Assembly: GCA_029859555.1 (NCBI GenBank)
Contig: JAOUCV010000024.1
Span: 1 to 12,784 of the forward strand
Reading direction: 5' to 3'
Length of the DNA stretch: 12,784 nucleotides
Source: Gammaproteobacteria bacterium
GTDB taxonomy: Bacteria; Pseudomonadota; Gammaproteobacteria; UBA9214
Shown in pieces: positions 1-6,483 of this stretch (position 1 is its first letter; every line of letters begins with the position of its first letter). A program made the translations under genes and the position numbers. Below the pieces are notes generated by a model, which had not been told where the DNA came from, made no database searches, and saw nothing but the letters and a program-made list of their open reading frames with translations.

Positions 1-442
1 AACCTTGCGCATTCATTCACGCCTGCCCGTGGTACTGCCGGAACGGGTTGATGCGGGCCTGCTGGCATGGCTGGCATCGCAACATTTGAAAACAGTCATG
101 ATTATCCACTGCAATCATCCGAATGAAATAGATACCGGTGTCTGCGAGGCAATGACCCGGCTGCGCCATGCCGGGGTAACCCTGCTGAACCAGTCAGTAC
201 TGTTGCGTGGCATCAATGATAACAGCGCAACACTCATCAAGCTGAGCGAGCGACTGTTTGCAGCCGGCGTACTTCCCTACTATTTGCATCAACTGGACAA
301 GGTAGAGGGTGCTGCACATTTTGAAGTTGACCTGACAACCGCACGGCAACTGATTACCGAGATAGCGGCATCCCTGCCCGGCTACCTGGCACCCAGGCTG
401 GTACAGGAAATACCGGGAATGCCCGGTAAAACCCTGGTATAA
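1..442 (+). CDS. epmB: EF-P beta-lysylation protein EpmB, C-terminal part (5'-truncated by window edge)
   Basis: EpmB is a radical-SAM, PLP-dependent lysine 2,3-aminomutase of the KamA/YjeK family. It makes (R)-beta-lysine, which EpmA attaches to elongation factor P so that ribosomes pass polyproline stretches. Only the last 146 or so residues are visible, in the frame whose first full codon is at base 2; the radical-SAM Cys cluster lies off the left edge. Diagnostic here are IHCNHPNEI (about residues 34-42 of the visible part), typical of the KamA barrel, followed by LLNQSVLLRGIND and PYYLHQLDKVEGAAHF. The ending PGMPGKTLV carries a Lys in the position of the PLP-binding Lys of the family (PGGGGK in lysine 2,3-aminomutase); that assignment is by analogy. 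The stop is TAA at 440-442. The next gene follows after 78 bases and has its own promoter. Identity is secure; the main alternative, a plain KamA aminomutase, is less likely given the short C-terminus. Confidence 0.93.
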   Translation, partial: TLRIHSRLPVVLPERVDAGLLAWLASQHLKTVMIIHCNHPNEIDTGVCEAMTRLRHAGVTLLNQSVLLRGINDNSATLIKLSERLFAAGVLPYYLHQLDKVEGAAHFEVDLTTARQLITEIAASLPGYLAPRLVQEIPGMPGKTLV

Positions 443-445
443 ACA

Positions 446-474
446 CTGACATCTCGCGGCCGGATGCTTATACT
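446..474 (+). promoter_or_regulatory. Sigma-70 type promoter upstream of the PilZ-domain gene
   Basis: A -35 box CTGACA (446-451, 5 of 6 matches to TTGACA) and a -10 box TATACT (469-474, 5 of 6 matches to TATAAT) are separated by exactly 17 bases. Transcription would start near 481, leaving a leader of about 40 bases before the ATG at 521. It begins four bases after the epmB stop codon, so the PilZ-domain gene can be expressed independently of epmB. This is pattern matching only. Confidence 0.6.
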
Positions 475-504
475 GACAAGCACTTAACTAATACGAATGC
501 GACT

Positions 505-509
505 GGAGG
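505..509 (+). promoter_or_regulatory. Shine-Dalgarno sequence of the PilZ-domain gene
   Basis: GGAGG ends 11 bases before the ATG at 521, a little farther than the usual 5-9. A second purine run, AGGA at 516-519, abuts the ATG and is too close to serve. There is no other in-frame start nearby, so the ATG at 521 stands. Confidence 0.5.
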
Positions 510-520
510 ATTTATAGGAT

Positions 521-2155
521 ATGAATCTGCAACTCCCGCAAAGGAACAAACCCGGTAACCTCAGCTTTCACACGGAACCGGCAGCCCTCACCAAATGGCT
601 CAATGACCTGCCCCTGATAAACACCGGGGAAAGTCTGGATCTGGTTGATGGCGCACTGGAACAAATCAACGCCCTCGACATACCGGCACAAGATCGACAG
701 CAGGCACTTGAGCTGTTCACAGCGACAGTGATGTGTCTCAGCGACGCGCTGAAGAAAAAATTCATTGGAAAACAGCTACCTTTAAAAGACGATAACCTTT
801 TATATGCCACGCAGGCACTCGAACTTTGCAACAAGATGGCCACCGGCTACCGCATCCTGGCAGAGGATCTGAACGCTAACGCCACTGAAATACCGCAATT
901 AACAATCGCCCTGCACCGTGCATTACGCTACCTCAGTGAAATACTGCTGACCAGTTACCGGATCTACGTCCAGTATCCTGCAGGATTGTGGAAAACCATC
1001 AACAGTCTTTACGCTGTTGCCGATGCAAGCAAGCTGGCACAGCAACCGGTAACGGATACCACCCTGAAAGGAGCCGTACCAAGCACCATTGAAACCGTCT
1101 ACAAGCAAAATTTGCTGCTCTCACTGGCCTGCCCCTACCGGCTGCGCCAGGGTGAAATTCAGCTGGCTTACAATACGCTCATCAACTGGGCTGATTCCAG
1201 CCAGCTGCACCGCGTCGGCGATGAAGACACACACGGCCTGTTTTCCGTCAACCTGCAATCCGATAATCCTCCGTCATACAGCGCACTCGGCAATGGCAAT
1301 ACCGCAGACACACGCATTCTCGACACCAAAAACATGTCCGTGCAGCTACGTGAAAGTCTCACTGATAACAAGGCAAGTGATATCGATACCCTGCAGCGGC
1401 TGATGCTGGCATGGGGTGATATGCCAAAACGCCAGTTTGCACGTCATCCACAGGATGCACCGGTGAAGCTGGTCATTGGCCTGAGCACCATTCACCGGCT
1501 GGCACTTGCCCCCTCCCCGGAAGAACCGGGAAACACCGACAACATACAGGACAGACACTATCTGCAGGACCCGACATTTGAGGGTACCACCAGCATCAGG
1601 ACTGAAACGACCTCCGCTCAGGGTTTAAAACCCCGGGTTGCCCCGGGCGCCAGCCCTCTCAAGGGTGCATATGCCGCCGCCGAACCCGCTTCAGTTCATA
1701 TCGAATCCTGGAAAATAGCTGATATCAGCGCCGGCGGTTACTGTTTGTTGTGGGACAGTGATGAAGTTTCCCGCGCCAAGGTAGGTGAACTGGTTGCGCT
1801 GATTGAAGATGACCATATCGATCCGCAAAAATGGCAACTCGGCATCATTCGCCGCATGAAGTTTACCGAGCAACGCGGACTGGAACTCGGCGTGCAGTTG
1901 TTATCACCGGGTGCCAGGGCGATCTGGGCATATCGGCGCAAGGAAGGCGCCAACACCGGTGATAAAATGCAGGGGATTCTGTTACCCGGAATCGAGGCCA
2001 TCAAGGTAGAAGCGTCATTACTGCTGCCCTCACTGCCTTTCCAGACCGGCAGTATGGCAACGATCCAGGATGGTGATCAGAAAAATACCGTATCGCTGAC
2101 ACGACAACTGGAAAACACCGGCAGCTTTTCCCAGTATCACTTCACAGCAGTTTAA
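521..2155 (+). CDS. PilZ-domain protein with helical N-terminal region (probable c-di-GMP receptor)
   Basis: A 544-residue soluble protein with no signal peptide or membrane segment. Residues 1-300 look mostly helical, with conserved-looking blocks CPYRLRQGEIQLAYNTLINWA (about 204-224) and LLQRLMLAWGD-like LQRLMLAWGD (291-300). A PilZ domain follows. The arginine motif RxxxR is present as RQFAR (304-308), leading into a strand ending VKLVIGLSTIHRL. The DxSxxG motif is present as DISAGG (401-406), followed by strands around LGIIRRMKF and LELGVQLL (440-461). Between the two motifs lie 92 residues instead of the usual 20-30, rich in Pro, Ser, Thr and Gly, so the domain is split by an apparently disordered loop. 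In known PilZ proteins these two motifs bind c-di-GMP, so binding is a fair inference but unproved. About 80 more residues follow the domain. It stands alone behind its own promoter and is convergent with a GNAT gene. fimX, another c-di-GMP receptor, lies 0.8 kb downstream, and FimX is known to work with a PilZ-type partner. The target of this protein is unknown. Confidence 0.82.
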   Translation: MNLQLPQRNKPGNLSFHTEPAALTKWLNDLPLINTGESLDLVDGALEQINALDIPAQDRQQALELFTATVMCLSDALKKKFIGKQLPLKDDNLLYATQALELCNKMATGYRILAEDLNANATEIPQLTIALHRALRYLSEILLTSYRIYVQYPAGLWKTINSLYAVADASKLAQQPVTDTTLKGAVPSTIETVYKQNLLLSLACPYRLRQGEIQLAYNTLINWADSSQLHRVGDEDTHGLFSVNLQSDNPPSYSALGNGNTADTRILDTKNMSVQLRESLTDNKASDIDTLQRLMLAWGDMPKRQFARHPQDAPVKLVIGLSTIHRLALAPSPEEPGNTDNIQDRHYLQDPTFEGTTSIRTETTSAQGLKPRVAPGASPLKGAYAAAEPASVHIESWKIADISAGGYCLLWDSDEVSRAKVGELVALIEDDHIDPQKWQLGIIRRMKFTEQRGLELGVQLLSPGARAIWAYRRKEGANTGDKMQGILLPGIEAIKVEASLLLPSLPFQTGSMATIQDGDQKNTVSLTRQLENTGSFSQYHFTAV

Positions 2156-2215
2156 AACAGCGGCAAGAAAAACCGCCATTCGCCACAGCAGTCAGCAAGC
2201 CTTGTTACCCAGGCG

Positions 2216-2737
2216 CTAGTAAAGCTTGATAAAGGCTTCCGGATACTCAACATGCCCGCCACCGGCGAGGCTGCCATCAACCAGCTCCCTCACTGTGAGC
2301 GCATCTTCCGGCGCCGGTAAATTGCAGCTCACCTGCAGGTCTTTTGCCGGTACAAATCCAAAGCGCTTGTAGTATTCGGGATGCCCCATCACCACGATGG
2401 TGCCATAACCTTTTTCCTTCGCCAGGTTGACGCAGGCATTAATCAGTTCCGAGCCGATACCCCGGTGACTCTGTGATGGCACCACCGACATCGGCCCCAG
2501 TGCCAGCACATTCTTCTCGGTTCCATCCTTGCGCATCGGCACCCGCGTCATCAAGGCATGCCCGACGATACGACCACCCAGCTCAGCCACCAGAGAAAGC
2601 TCCCGGTTGTAAGTCGTTGATTCTCTCAAGGCGCTTACCAGCTGTGCCTCTGCTTCACCTCCGAACGCGCTGATATGAACCACGTCAATGGCACGGATAT
2701 CCTCCGCGACCTCGGGTCTGACATTTATTACATGCAT
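2216..2737 (-). CDS. GNAT-family N-acetyltransferase, YhbS-like
   Basis: A 173-residue acetyl-CoA-dependent N-acyltransferase, about the usual size for a single GNAT domain. Visible parts: the opening strand and helix INVRPEVAEDIRAIDVVHISAF (4-25), strand LVAELGGRIVGHALMTRV (49-66), strand LALGPMSVVP (78-87), then the acetyl-CoA pyrophosphate loop SHRGIGSELI (90-99), and the C-terminal signature VMGHPEYYKRFGF (116-128), which is characteristic of the YhbS group (COG3153). The first position of the Q/RxxGxG/A loop is Ser rather than Gln or Arg, a mild deviation. The ATG at 2737 is preceded on its strand by GGAG about 7 bases upstream. A -10-like TATATT (minus strand, 2791-2796) lies upstream but has no good -35 partner. 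The substrate is unknown; nothing in the context points to one. It ends 60 bases from the convergent PilZ-domain gene, with only weak hairpins between them. Confidence 0.9.
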   Translation of the reverse strand: MHVINVRPEVAEDIRAIDVVHISAFGGEAEAQLVSALRESTTYNRELSLVAELGGRIVGHALMTRVPMRKDGTEKNVLALGPMSVVPSQSHRGIGSELINACVNLAKEKGYGTIVVMGHPEYYKRFGFVPAKDLQVSCNLPAPEDALTVRELVDGSLAGGGHVEYPEAFIKLY

Positions 2738-2821
2738 AGTTGTCTCCGGAAATGAATCCCGGGCAGCACAAGGGCCGCCGTGGGGACCTAAATATACTGG
2801 TTTTCAGATACTTGCATGCTA

Positions 2822-2984
2822 TCAGGAAAAACTCTTTCAGGAAATACCCGGCGGGTTTTTGTTACAAGCGGGTTCAATATATAGGGAGTGCTTCAGTCTT
2901 CCCCAAAATTGCCGAAAAACCTGTAGTCGGAGCCCGAGTCTGAGCTGCATCAGTCCCAGGGCAAAATATTCACCTTTCAGGAAA
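2822..2984 (+). repeat. Direct repeats in the fimX leader (TCAGGAAA x3; two copies extend to CTTTCAGGAAA)
   Basis: Within the 258-base divergent region 2738-2995, TCAGGAAA occurs at 2822-2829, 2837-2844 and 2977-2984. The last two share the longer word CTTTCAGGAAA (2834-2844 and 2974-2984), exactly 140 bases apart. The first two are 15 bases apart. The last copy overlaps the ribosome-binding region of fimX. They could be operator half-sites, but TCAGGAAA also occurs inside fimX at 4073-4080, so chance is a live alternative. I see no convincing sigma-70, sigma-54 or FliA promoter in this region: the best forward candidate (TTGTTA at 2859, TATAGG at 2880) has 15-base spacing and poor matches. 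Confidence 0.3.
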
Positions 2985-2995
2985 CGGGGTCAGCT

Positions 2996-5080
2996 GTGAA
3001 AGACGGAGAAAATTTACACGTACTCATCGTCGAAGAAAGCAATAACGATGCGGAATCCCTGGCTAATGCGCTGCGTAATGCCGGCTACAGCATAAATTTC
3101 AACCATGGAGCAAAAACCGCTGCAATCGAAAGCACCTTGCAGGAACAACATCCGGATATCGTTCTGTGCGGCAGCGGGGAATCATTAGCTTCCCCGGAAG
3201 ATGTGCAGGCCCTGCTGGATAAACATGGACTGACAGCGCCGATGATTGTGATTGCCGATGAAGCCCCCGAGGACAAGGTTGTCGCTGCAAGAATATCCGG
3301 CTTTGCGGCACTTATTTCCTACGACCAGCCCGATCACCTGTACCTGGCATTCGAGAAAGAAGCCACCTGCATACGGCTGCAACAGCAGTTAAAAACCAGC
3401 AGTGACAACCTGCGCGCGAGTCAAAATCGTTGTCATGCCCTGATTGAAAATTCCGGTGATGCCGTCGCCTACATTCATGAAGGCATGCACGTCTACGCAA
3501 ATCAACCCTACATGGAGCTGTTTTCAATTGAGACTGCAGAAGATGTCGAGGGCACACCCATTCTCGACATGATCAGCAACAACGAGCGTGCCACTTTCAG
3601 GGAGTTCCTGAAAAATTATCTGGACAACAAGGATCACGACAACACGCTTGAAATAAATTTCGTAAACCCTGCTGGTGAAATCTTTCACAGCAGTATGGAA
3701 CTTGCACCGGCAAGCATGGATGGCGAACCCTGCACACAAATTATAATCCGGGTCAATTCATCAAACGCGGCCCTGGAGAAGAAAATCAGGACACTGACAC
3801 AACAGGACATGGTTACCGGTCTTGCCAACCGCCAGTATTTCCTGCAGCTACTGAAAGAACGCATGACCGGATCGCAAGCAGACGAGGGACATCGTGCGCT
3901 GCTGTATATAACGCTGGACAATTTCAAGGCGATTCGAGACGAGACAGGAATTGAGGCGAGCGACCAGGCGTTACGTGATATAGCACAGATCCTGAAATCG
4001 AACTGCGGCGACAATGACTGCCTGTCCCGGCTTGGTGATTGCAGCTTCGCCATCCTGCATTACAACACCGATCAGGAAAAAACCCTCGGACTGGGTGAAA
4101 CCCTGCTGCATGGCATCGCAGCGAACCTTTCGGAAATAAATGGCCGTGCAGTTACCATGACCGGCAGCATTGGCATCTGCAGCATTGAAAAGCATGACAG
4201 CGATGCACAGGCCATGATCGCTTACGCAGATATGGCCTGCGAGGTTGCGCGCTCATCCGGCGGTAACCAGATTCATACCCACAGCCATCTCGTTAGTGAA
4301 CAGTCAGGCAGCGGCGAACTGGAACAGCAATGGGACAAGGTAATACGCGCAACCATAGACGAAGAACGCTTTTATCTCGCCTATCAGCCAATTGTCAGTC
4401 TCAAGGGTGACATGCAGCAACGTTATGAAGTGCTGCTTCGTATTGTCGACACCGCCGGTCGAGTCATTCTGCCCGGACAATTTATTTCCATTGCCGGGAA
4501 AAACGGTCTGAGCCATGAAATCGATTGCTGGATTATTGATACAGCTTTCAGTCAACTTGGCCAGCTGAGAGCTGAAAACAAGGACGTATCTTTTTATATA
4601 AAACTGTCCAGCGACACACTTTCAGATACCAGCCTGCCCGGATGGATCAGTGAGAAACTGGTAGAAAACAATCTCTCCGGCGACAGTATTGTTTTTGAAA
4701 TATCCGAACAAAACGCTATCAATAACCTGAGCGGCTCCATTAACTTCACAAAGGAAATTCATAAACTTCAGTGCAAGGTCGCACTGGAGCACTTCGGGAA
4801 GAGTGAGCAGTCACAACTACTGAAGCACCTGCCCGTGGATATTCTGAAAATCCACGGCACCTTGATCGGCGGTCTCGGCAACAACAAGGACCACCAGAAA
4901 AAAATAAAGGAAATCAGCGAAATGGCACGGGAATCAGGCATGCAGTGTATTGCCGAATGTGTCGATGACGCCGGCAGTCTTGCGCACCTCTGGCAGGTCG
5001 GGCTTGACTTTATTCAGGGCAACTTTGTACAGGAACCCTGCAAAACAATTGACTACAACTTCGAAGGCGAAACAGCCTGA
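2996..5080 (+). CDS. fimX: FimX-type type IV pilus regulator (pseudo-receiver, PAS, degenerate GGDEF, degenerate EAL)
   Basis: FimX is a high-affinity c-di-GMP receptor that acts at the cell pole to promote type IV pilus assembly and twitching; in Xanthomonas it bridges PilZ and the PilB ATPase. The 694-residue length matches P. aeruginosa FimX (about 690). Order: receiver-like domain (8-120) without the acidic pair or phospho-acceptor Asp; PAS (about 146-255); GGDEF domain (about 268-425) in which the motif reads GDCSF (347-351), closely resembling the GDSIF of P. aeruginosa FimX; EAL domain (about 445-685) with EVLLR (478-482), again as in FimX. Several catalytic positions are changed: the usual Asn of the N-[ILV]-S strand is Lys536 (IKLSS), and the DDFG motif reads EHFG (598-601). 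EISE (568-571), ILKI (616-619) and QGNFVQ (674-679) remain. So it should neither make nor cleave c-di-GMP but may bind it. Start: GTG at 2996 with GGGG at 2986-2989; no Met codon occurs in frame until well inside the receiver domain. It is transcribed away from the GNAT gene and is convergent with the DUF1015 gene. Confidence 0.92.
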   Translation: MKDGENLHVLIVEESNNDAESLANALRNAGYSINFNHGAKTAAIESTLQEQHPDIVLCGSGESLASPEDVQALLDKHGLTAPMIVIADEAPEDKVVAARISGFAALISYDQPDHLYLAFEKEATCIRLQQQLKTSSDNLRASQNRCHALIENSGDAVAYIHEGMHVYANQPYMELFSIETAEDVEGTPILDMISNNERATFREFLKNYLDNKDHDNTLEINFVNPAGEIFHSSMELAPASMDGEPCTQIIIRVNSSNAALEKKIRTLTQQDMVTGLANRQYFLQLLKERMTGSQADEGHRALLYITLDNFKAIRDETGIEASDQALRDIAQILKSNCGDNDCLSRLGDCSFAILHYNTDQEKTLGLGETLLHGIAANLSEINGRAVTMTGSIGICSIEKHDSDAQAMIAYADMACEVARSSGGNQIHTHSHLVSEQSGSGELEQQWDKVIRATIDEERFYLAYQPIVSLKGDMQQRYEVLLRIVDTAGRVILPGQFISIAGKNGLSHEIDCWIIDTAFSQLGQLRAENKDVSFYIKLSSDTLSDTSLPGWISEKLVENNLSGDSIVFEISEQNAINNLSGSINFTKEIHKLQCKVALEHFGKSEQSQLLKHLPVDILKIHGTLIGGLGNNKDHQKKIKEISEMARESGMQCIAECVDDAGSLAHLWQVGLDFIQGNFVQEPCKTIDYNFEGETA

Positions 5081-5146
5081 GCGGATTTAACCAGCATGCC
5101 ATACAGCAACAACACAGATTTTAATAATGTAGCGGACCGAAGCCTG

Positions 5147-5158
5147 CCGGTATACCGG
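5147..5158. repeat. 12-base perfect palindrome between convergent genes
   Basis: CCGGTATACCGG lies in the 93-base gap between the fimX stop and the DUF1015 stop. It could form a 4-bp stem with a TATA loop, but no T-run follows on either strand, so it is not a standard intrinsic terminator. The same gap is flanked by a 7-base inverted repeat, CAGCATG (5092-5098) and CATGCTG (5164-5170). A perfect 12-base palindrome is expected about three times by chance in a window this size, so no function is claimed. Confidence 0.3.
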
Positions 5159-5173
5159 AACGCCATGCTGTGC

Positions 5174-6391
5174 TCAGTCGAAAACCAGCGAGACCAGTCC
5201 GTCAGCCAGTTTGGGTTCAAACCAGGTGGACTTTGGCGGCATCACTTCACCGGCATCCGCCACCGCCATCAGGTCTTCCATTCGGGTTGGGTACATGGAA
5301 AAAGCAGCGGCCATGTCACCACAATCGACCCGCTTTTCAAGTTCGCCAAGACCACGAATGCCCCCGACAAAGTCAATTCGGGTATCACGGCGCGGGTCTT
5401 GAATTCCGAGCAACGGCGCCAGCAGCTTGTCAGCAAGCAGACTGACATCCAGCCGGCCGACCGGATCATCCGGAATCAGGTTTTCCCTGATCACCAGGCG
5501 ATACCATTGTCCGGCGAGATACATTCCGAAGGTAGCGGGGCTATCCGGGCGCACAGCAGCAGTTTCAGGGGTAACACTGAAACTCCCGGCTATACGTGCC
5601 AGCAAGGTCTCCGGCGTCATGCCGGCAAGGTCACGAACCACGCGATTGTAGTCAAAGATCTGCATCTGCCGGTGCGGAAACACAACGGCCAGAAAAGCAT
5701 CCGTCCCGGCAGCACCCTGGTGGCTGGCAGCTACCCTGGAGGCAGCTGCAGAGCGGTGATGGCCGTCTGCAATATAGAGCGCATCCATGGCATCAAAGGC
5801 AGTTGTAATCTTCTCAATCAGGCCATCATCACGCACTACCCACAGCAGATGGCGAACACCGTCATCCGCCTTCAGGTCAACATCTGCCACACCTTCAGCA
5901 GCGGTCATCAGCAGGGTGTCTACCTGTTGTTGCGATTCATAGGCCAGCAACACCGGACCGGTTTGCGCGTGCAGGGATTCAATCTGTTGAACCCGGTCAT
6001 CTTCCTTGTCGGGACGGGTAAATTCGTGCTTGCGGATACGGTTGCTGTCATAGGCAGCCACAGAAGCGGCAACAACCAGTCCGGTCTGACAGTGTTCGCC
6101 CATAATAATGCGGTATACGTAGTAACAGGGACTCTCGTCACGCGCCAGCACGCCCTGCTCCAGCATCGCCTGCAGGTTAGTCGCAGCACGGGCATACACC
6201 TCGGGCGCATGCGAATCAGTGTCTTCCGGAAGATCGATCTCGGGCCTGGAGATATGCAGGAAGCTCCACGGACGTCCGCTGGCCCGCACCCTGGCCTCGG
6301 CACTGCTAAGCACATCGTATGGCGGGGCGATAACATCGGCAGCACGTCCGGGAACGGGACGCAAGGCGGCAAAGGGGCGTATCAGGGTCAT
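5174..6391 (-). CDS. DUF1015 family protein (function unknown)
   Basis: A 405-residue soluble protein of the DUF1015 family (PF06245), widespread in bacteria and archaea without an established activity. Family hallmarks: N-terminal RPFAALRPVPG followed by APPYDVLS (22-29 in this numbering), central ADGHHRSAAA (208-217), and the C-terminal block EVMPPKSTWFEPKL (382-395). The His pair in ADGHHR looks like a possible active or metal site, but that is only an impression. The start is set at the ATG at 6391: the protein then begins MTLIRPFAALRP as in the family, and AGGTAA sits about 6-7 bases upstream on the minus strand. A start 12 codons earlier at 6427 is open but adds residues foreign to the family. 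A TACAAT hexamer on the minus strand (6430-6435) could be the -10 box, with no clear -35. It lies between fimX and the cyclase on the opposite strand, so it is not in their transcription units; nothing ties it to second-messenger signalling. In other genomes it is often found near serine biosynthesis genes, not seen here. Confidence 0.9.
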   Translation of the reverse strand: MTLIRPFAALRPVPGRAADVIAPPYDVLSSAEARVRASGRPWSFLHISRPEIDLPEDTDSHAPEVYARAATNLQAMLEQGVLARDESPCYYVYRIIMGEHCQTGLVVAASVAAYDSNRIRKHEFTRPDKEDDRVQQIESLHAQTGPVLLAYESQQQVDTLLMTAAEGVADVDLKADDGVRHLLWVVRDDGLIEKITTAFDAMDALYIADGHHRSAAASRVAASHQGAAGTDAFLAVVFPHRQMQIFDYNRVVRDLAGMTPETLLARIAGSFSVTPETAAVRPDSPATFGMYLAGQWYRLVIRENLIPDDPVGRLDVSLLADKLLAPLLGIQDPRRDTRIDFVGGIRGLGELEKRVDCGDMAAAFSMYPTRMEDLMAVADAGEVMPPKSTWFEPKLADGLVSLVFD

Positions 6392-6469
6392 GGGCTTACC
6401 TGTAGATGTGAGCAAAATACCGGGCACTTATTGTACACAGTCGAGGCCGACGCGGCGATTCGTAAAAAT

Positions 6470-6476
6470 GGAGGAG
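6470..6476 (+). promoter_or_regulatory. Strong Shine-Dalgarno that fixes a TTG start for the cyclase
   Basis: GGAGGAG is followed by seven bases and then TTG at 6484. The first in-frame ATG, at 6549, has no purine-rich sequence before it. The combination of an excellent ribosome-binding site and a weak start codon decides the annotated start. Confidence 0.75.
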
Positions 6477-6483
6477 ATATCCT

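Noticed and set aside
1089..1403. 104-codon open frame inside the PilZ-domain gene, and other small frames inside recognised genes
   Set aside because: These are out-of-frame shadows of genes with clear family motifs, with no ribosome-binding sites or recognisable domains of their own.
2160..2214. Bidirectional terminator between the PilZ-domain and GNAT genes
   Set aside because: The possible hairpins (GCGG with CCGC; GCCT with AGGC) have 4-bp stems and large loops, and neither is followed by a T-run.
2846..2860. ACCC-GGC-GGGT followed by TTTTT as an intrinsic terminator or attenuator ahead of fimX
   Set aside because: The stem is only 4 bp with a 3-base loop, too weak for a standard terminator, and there is no leader peptide or alternative pairing that I can see.
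2688..2999. Small open frames (67 and 103 codons) in the GNAT-fimX divergent region
   Set aside because: No ribosome-binding site, no family resemblance, and the longer one overlaps the 5' end of the GNAT gene. The region is better read as regulatory.
6407..6422. CRP (cAMP receptor protein) site upstream of the adenylate cyclase
   Set aside because: TGTGA is present, but the second half (TCACA after six bases) is not: the sequence there is TACCG. A lone half-site is expected by chance.
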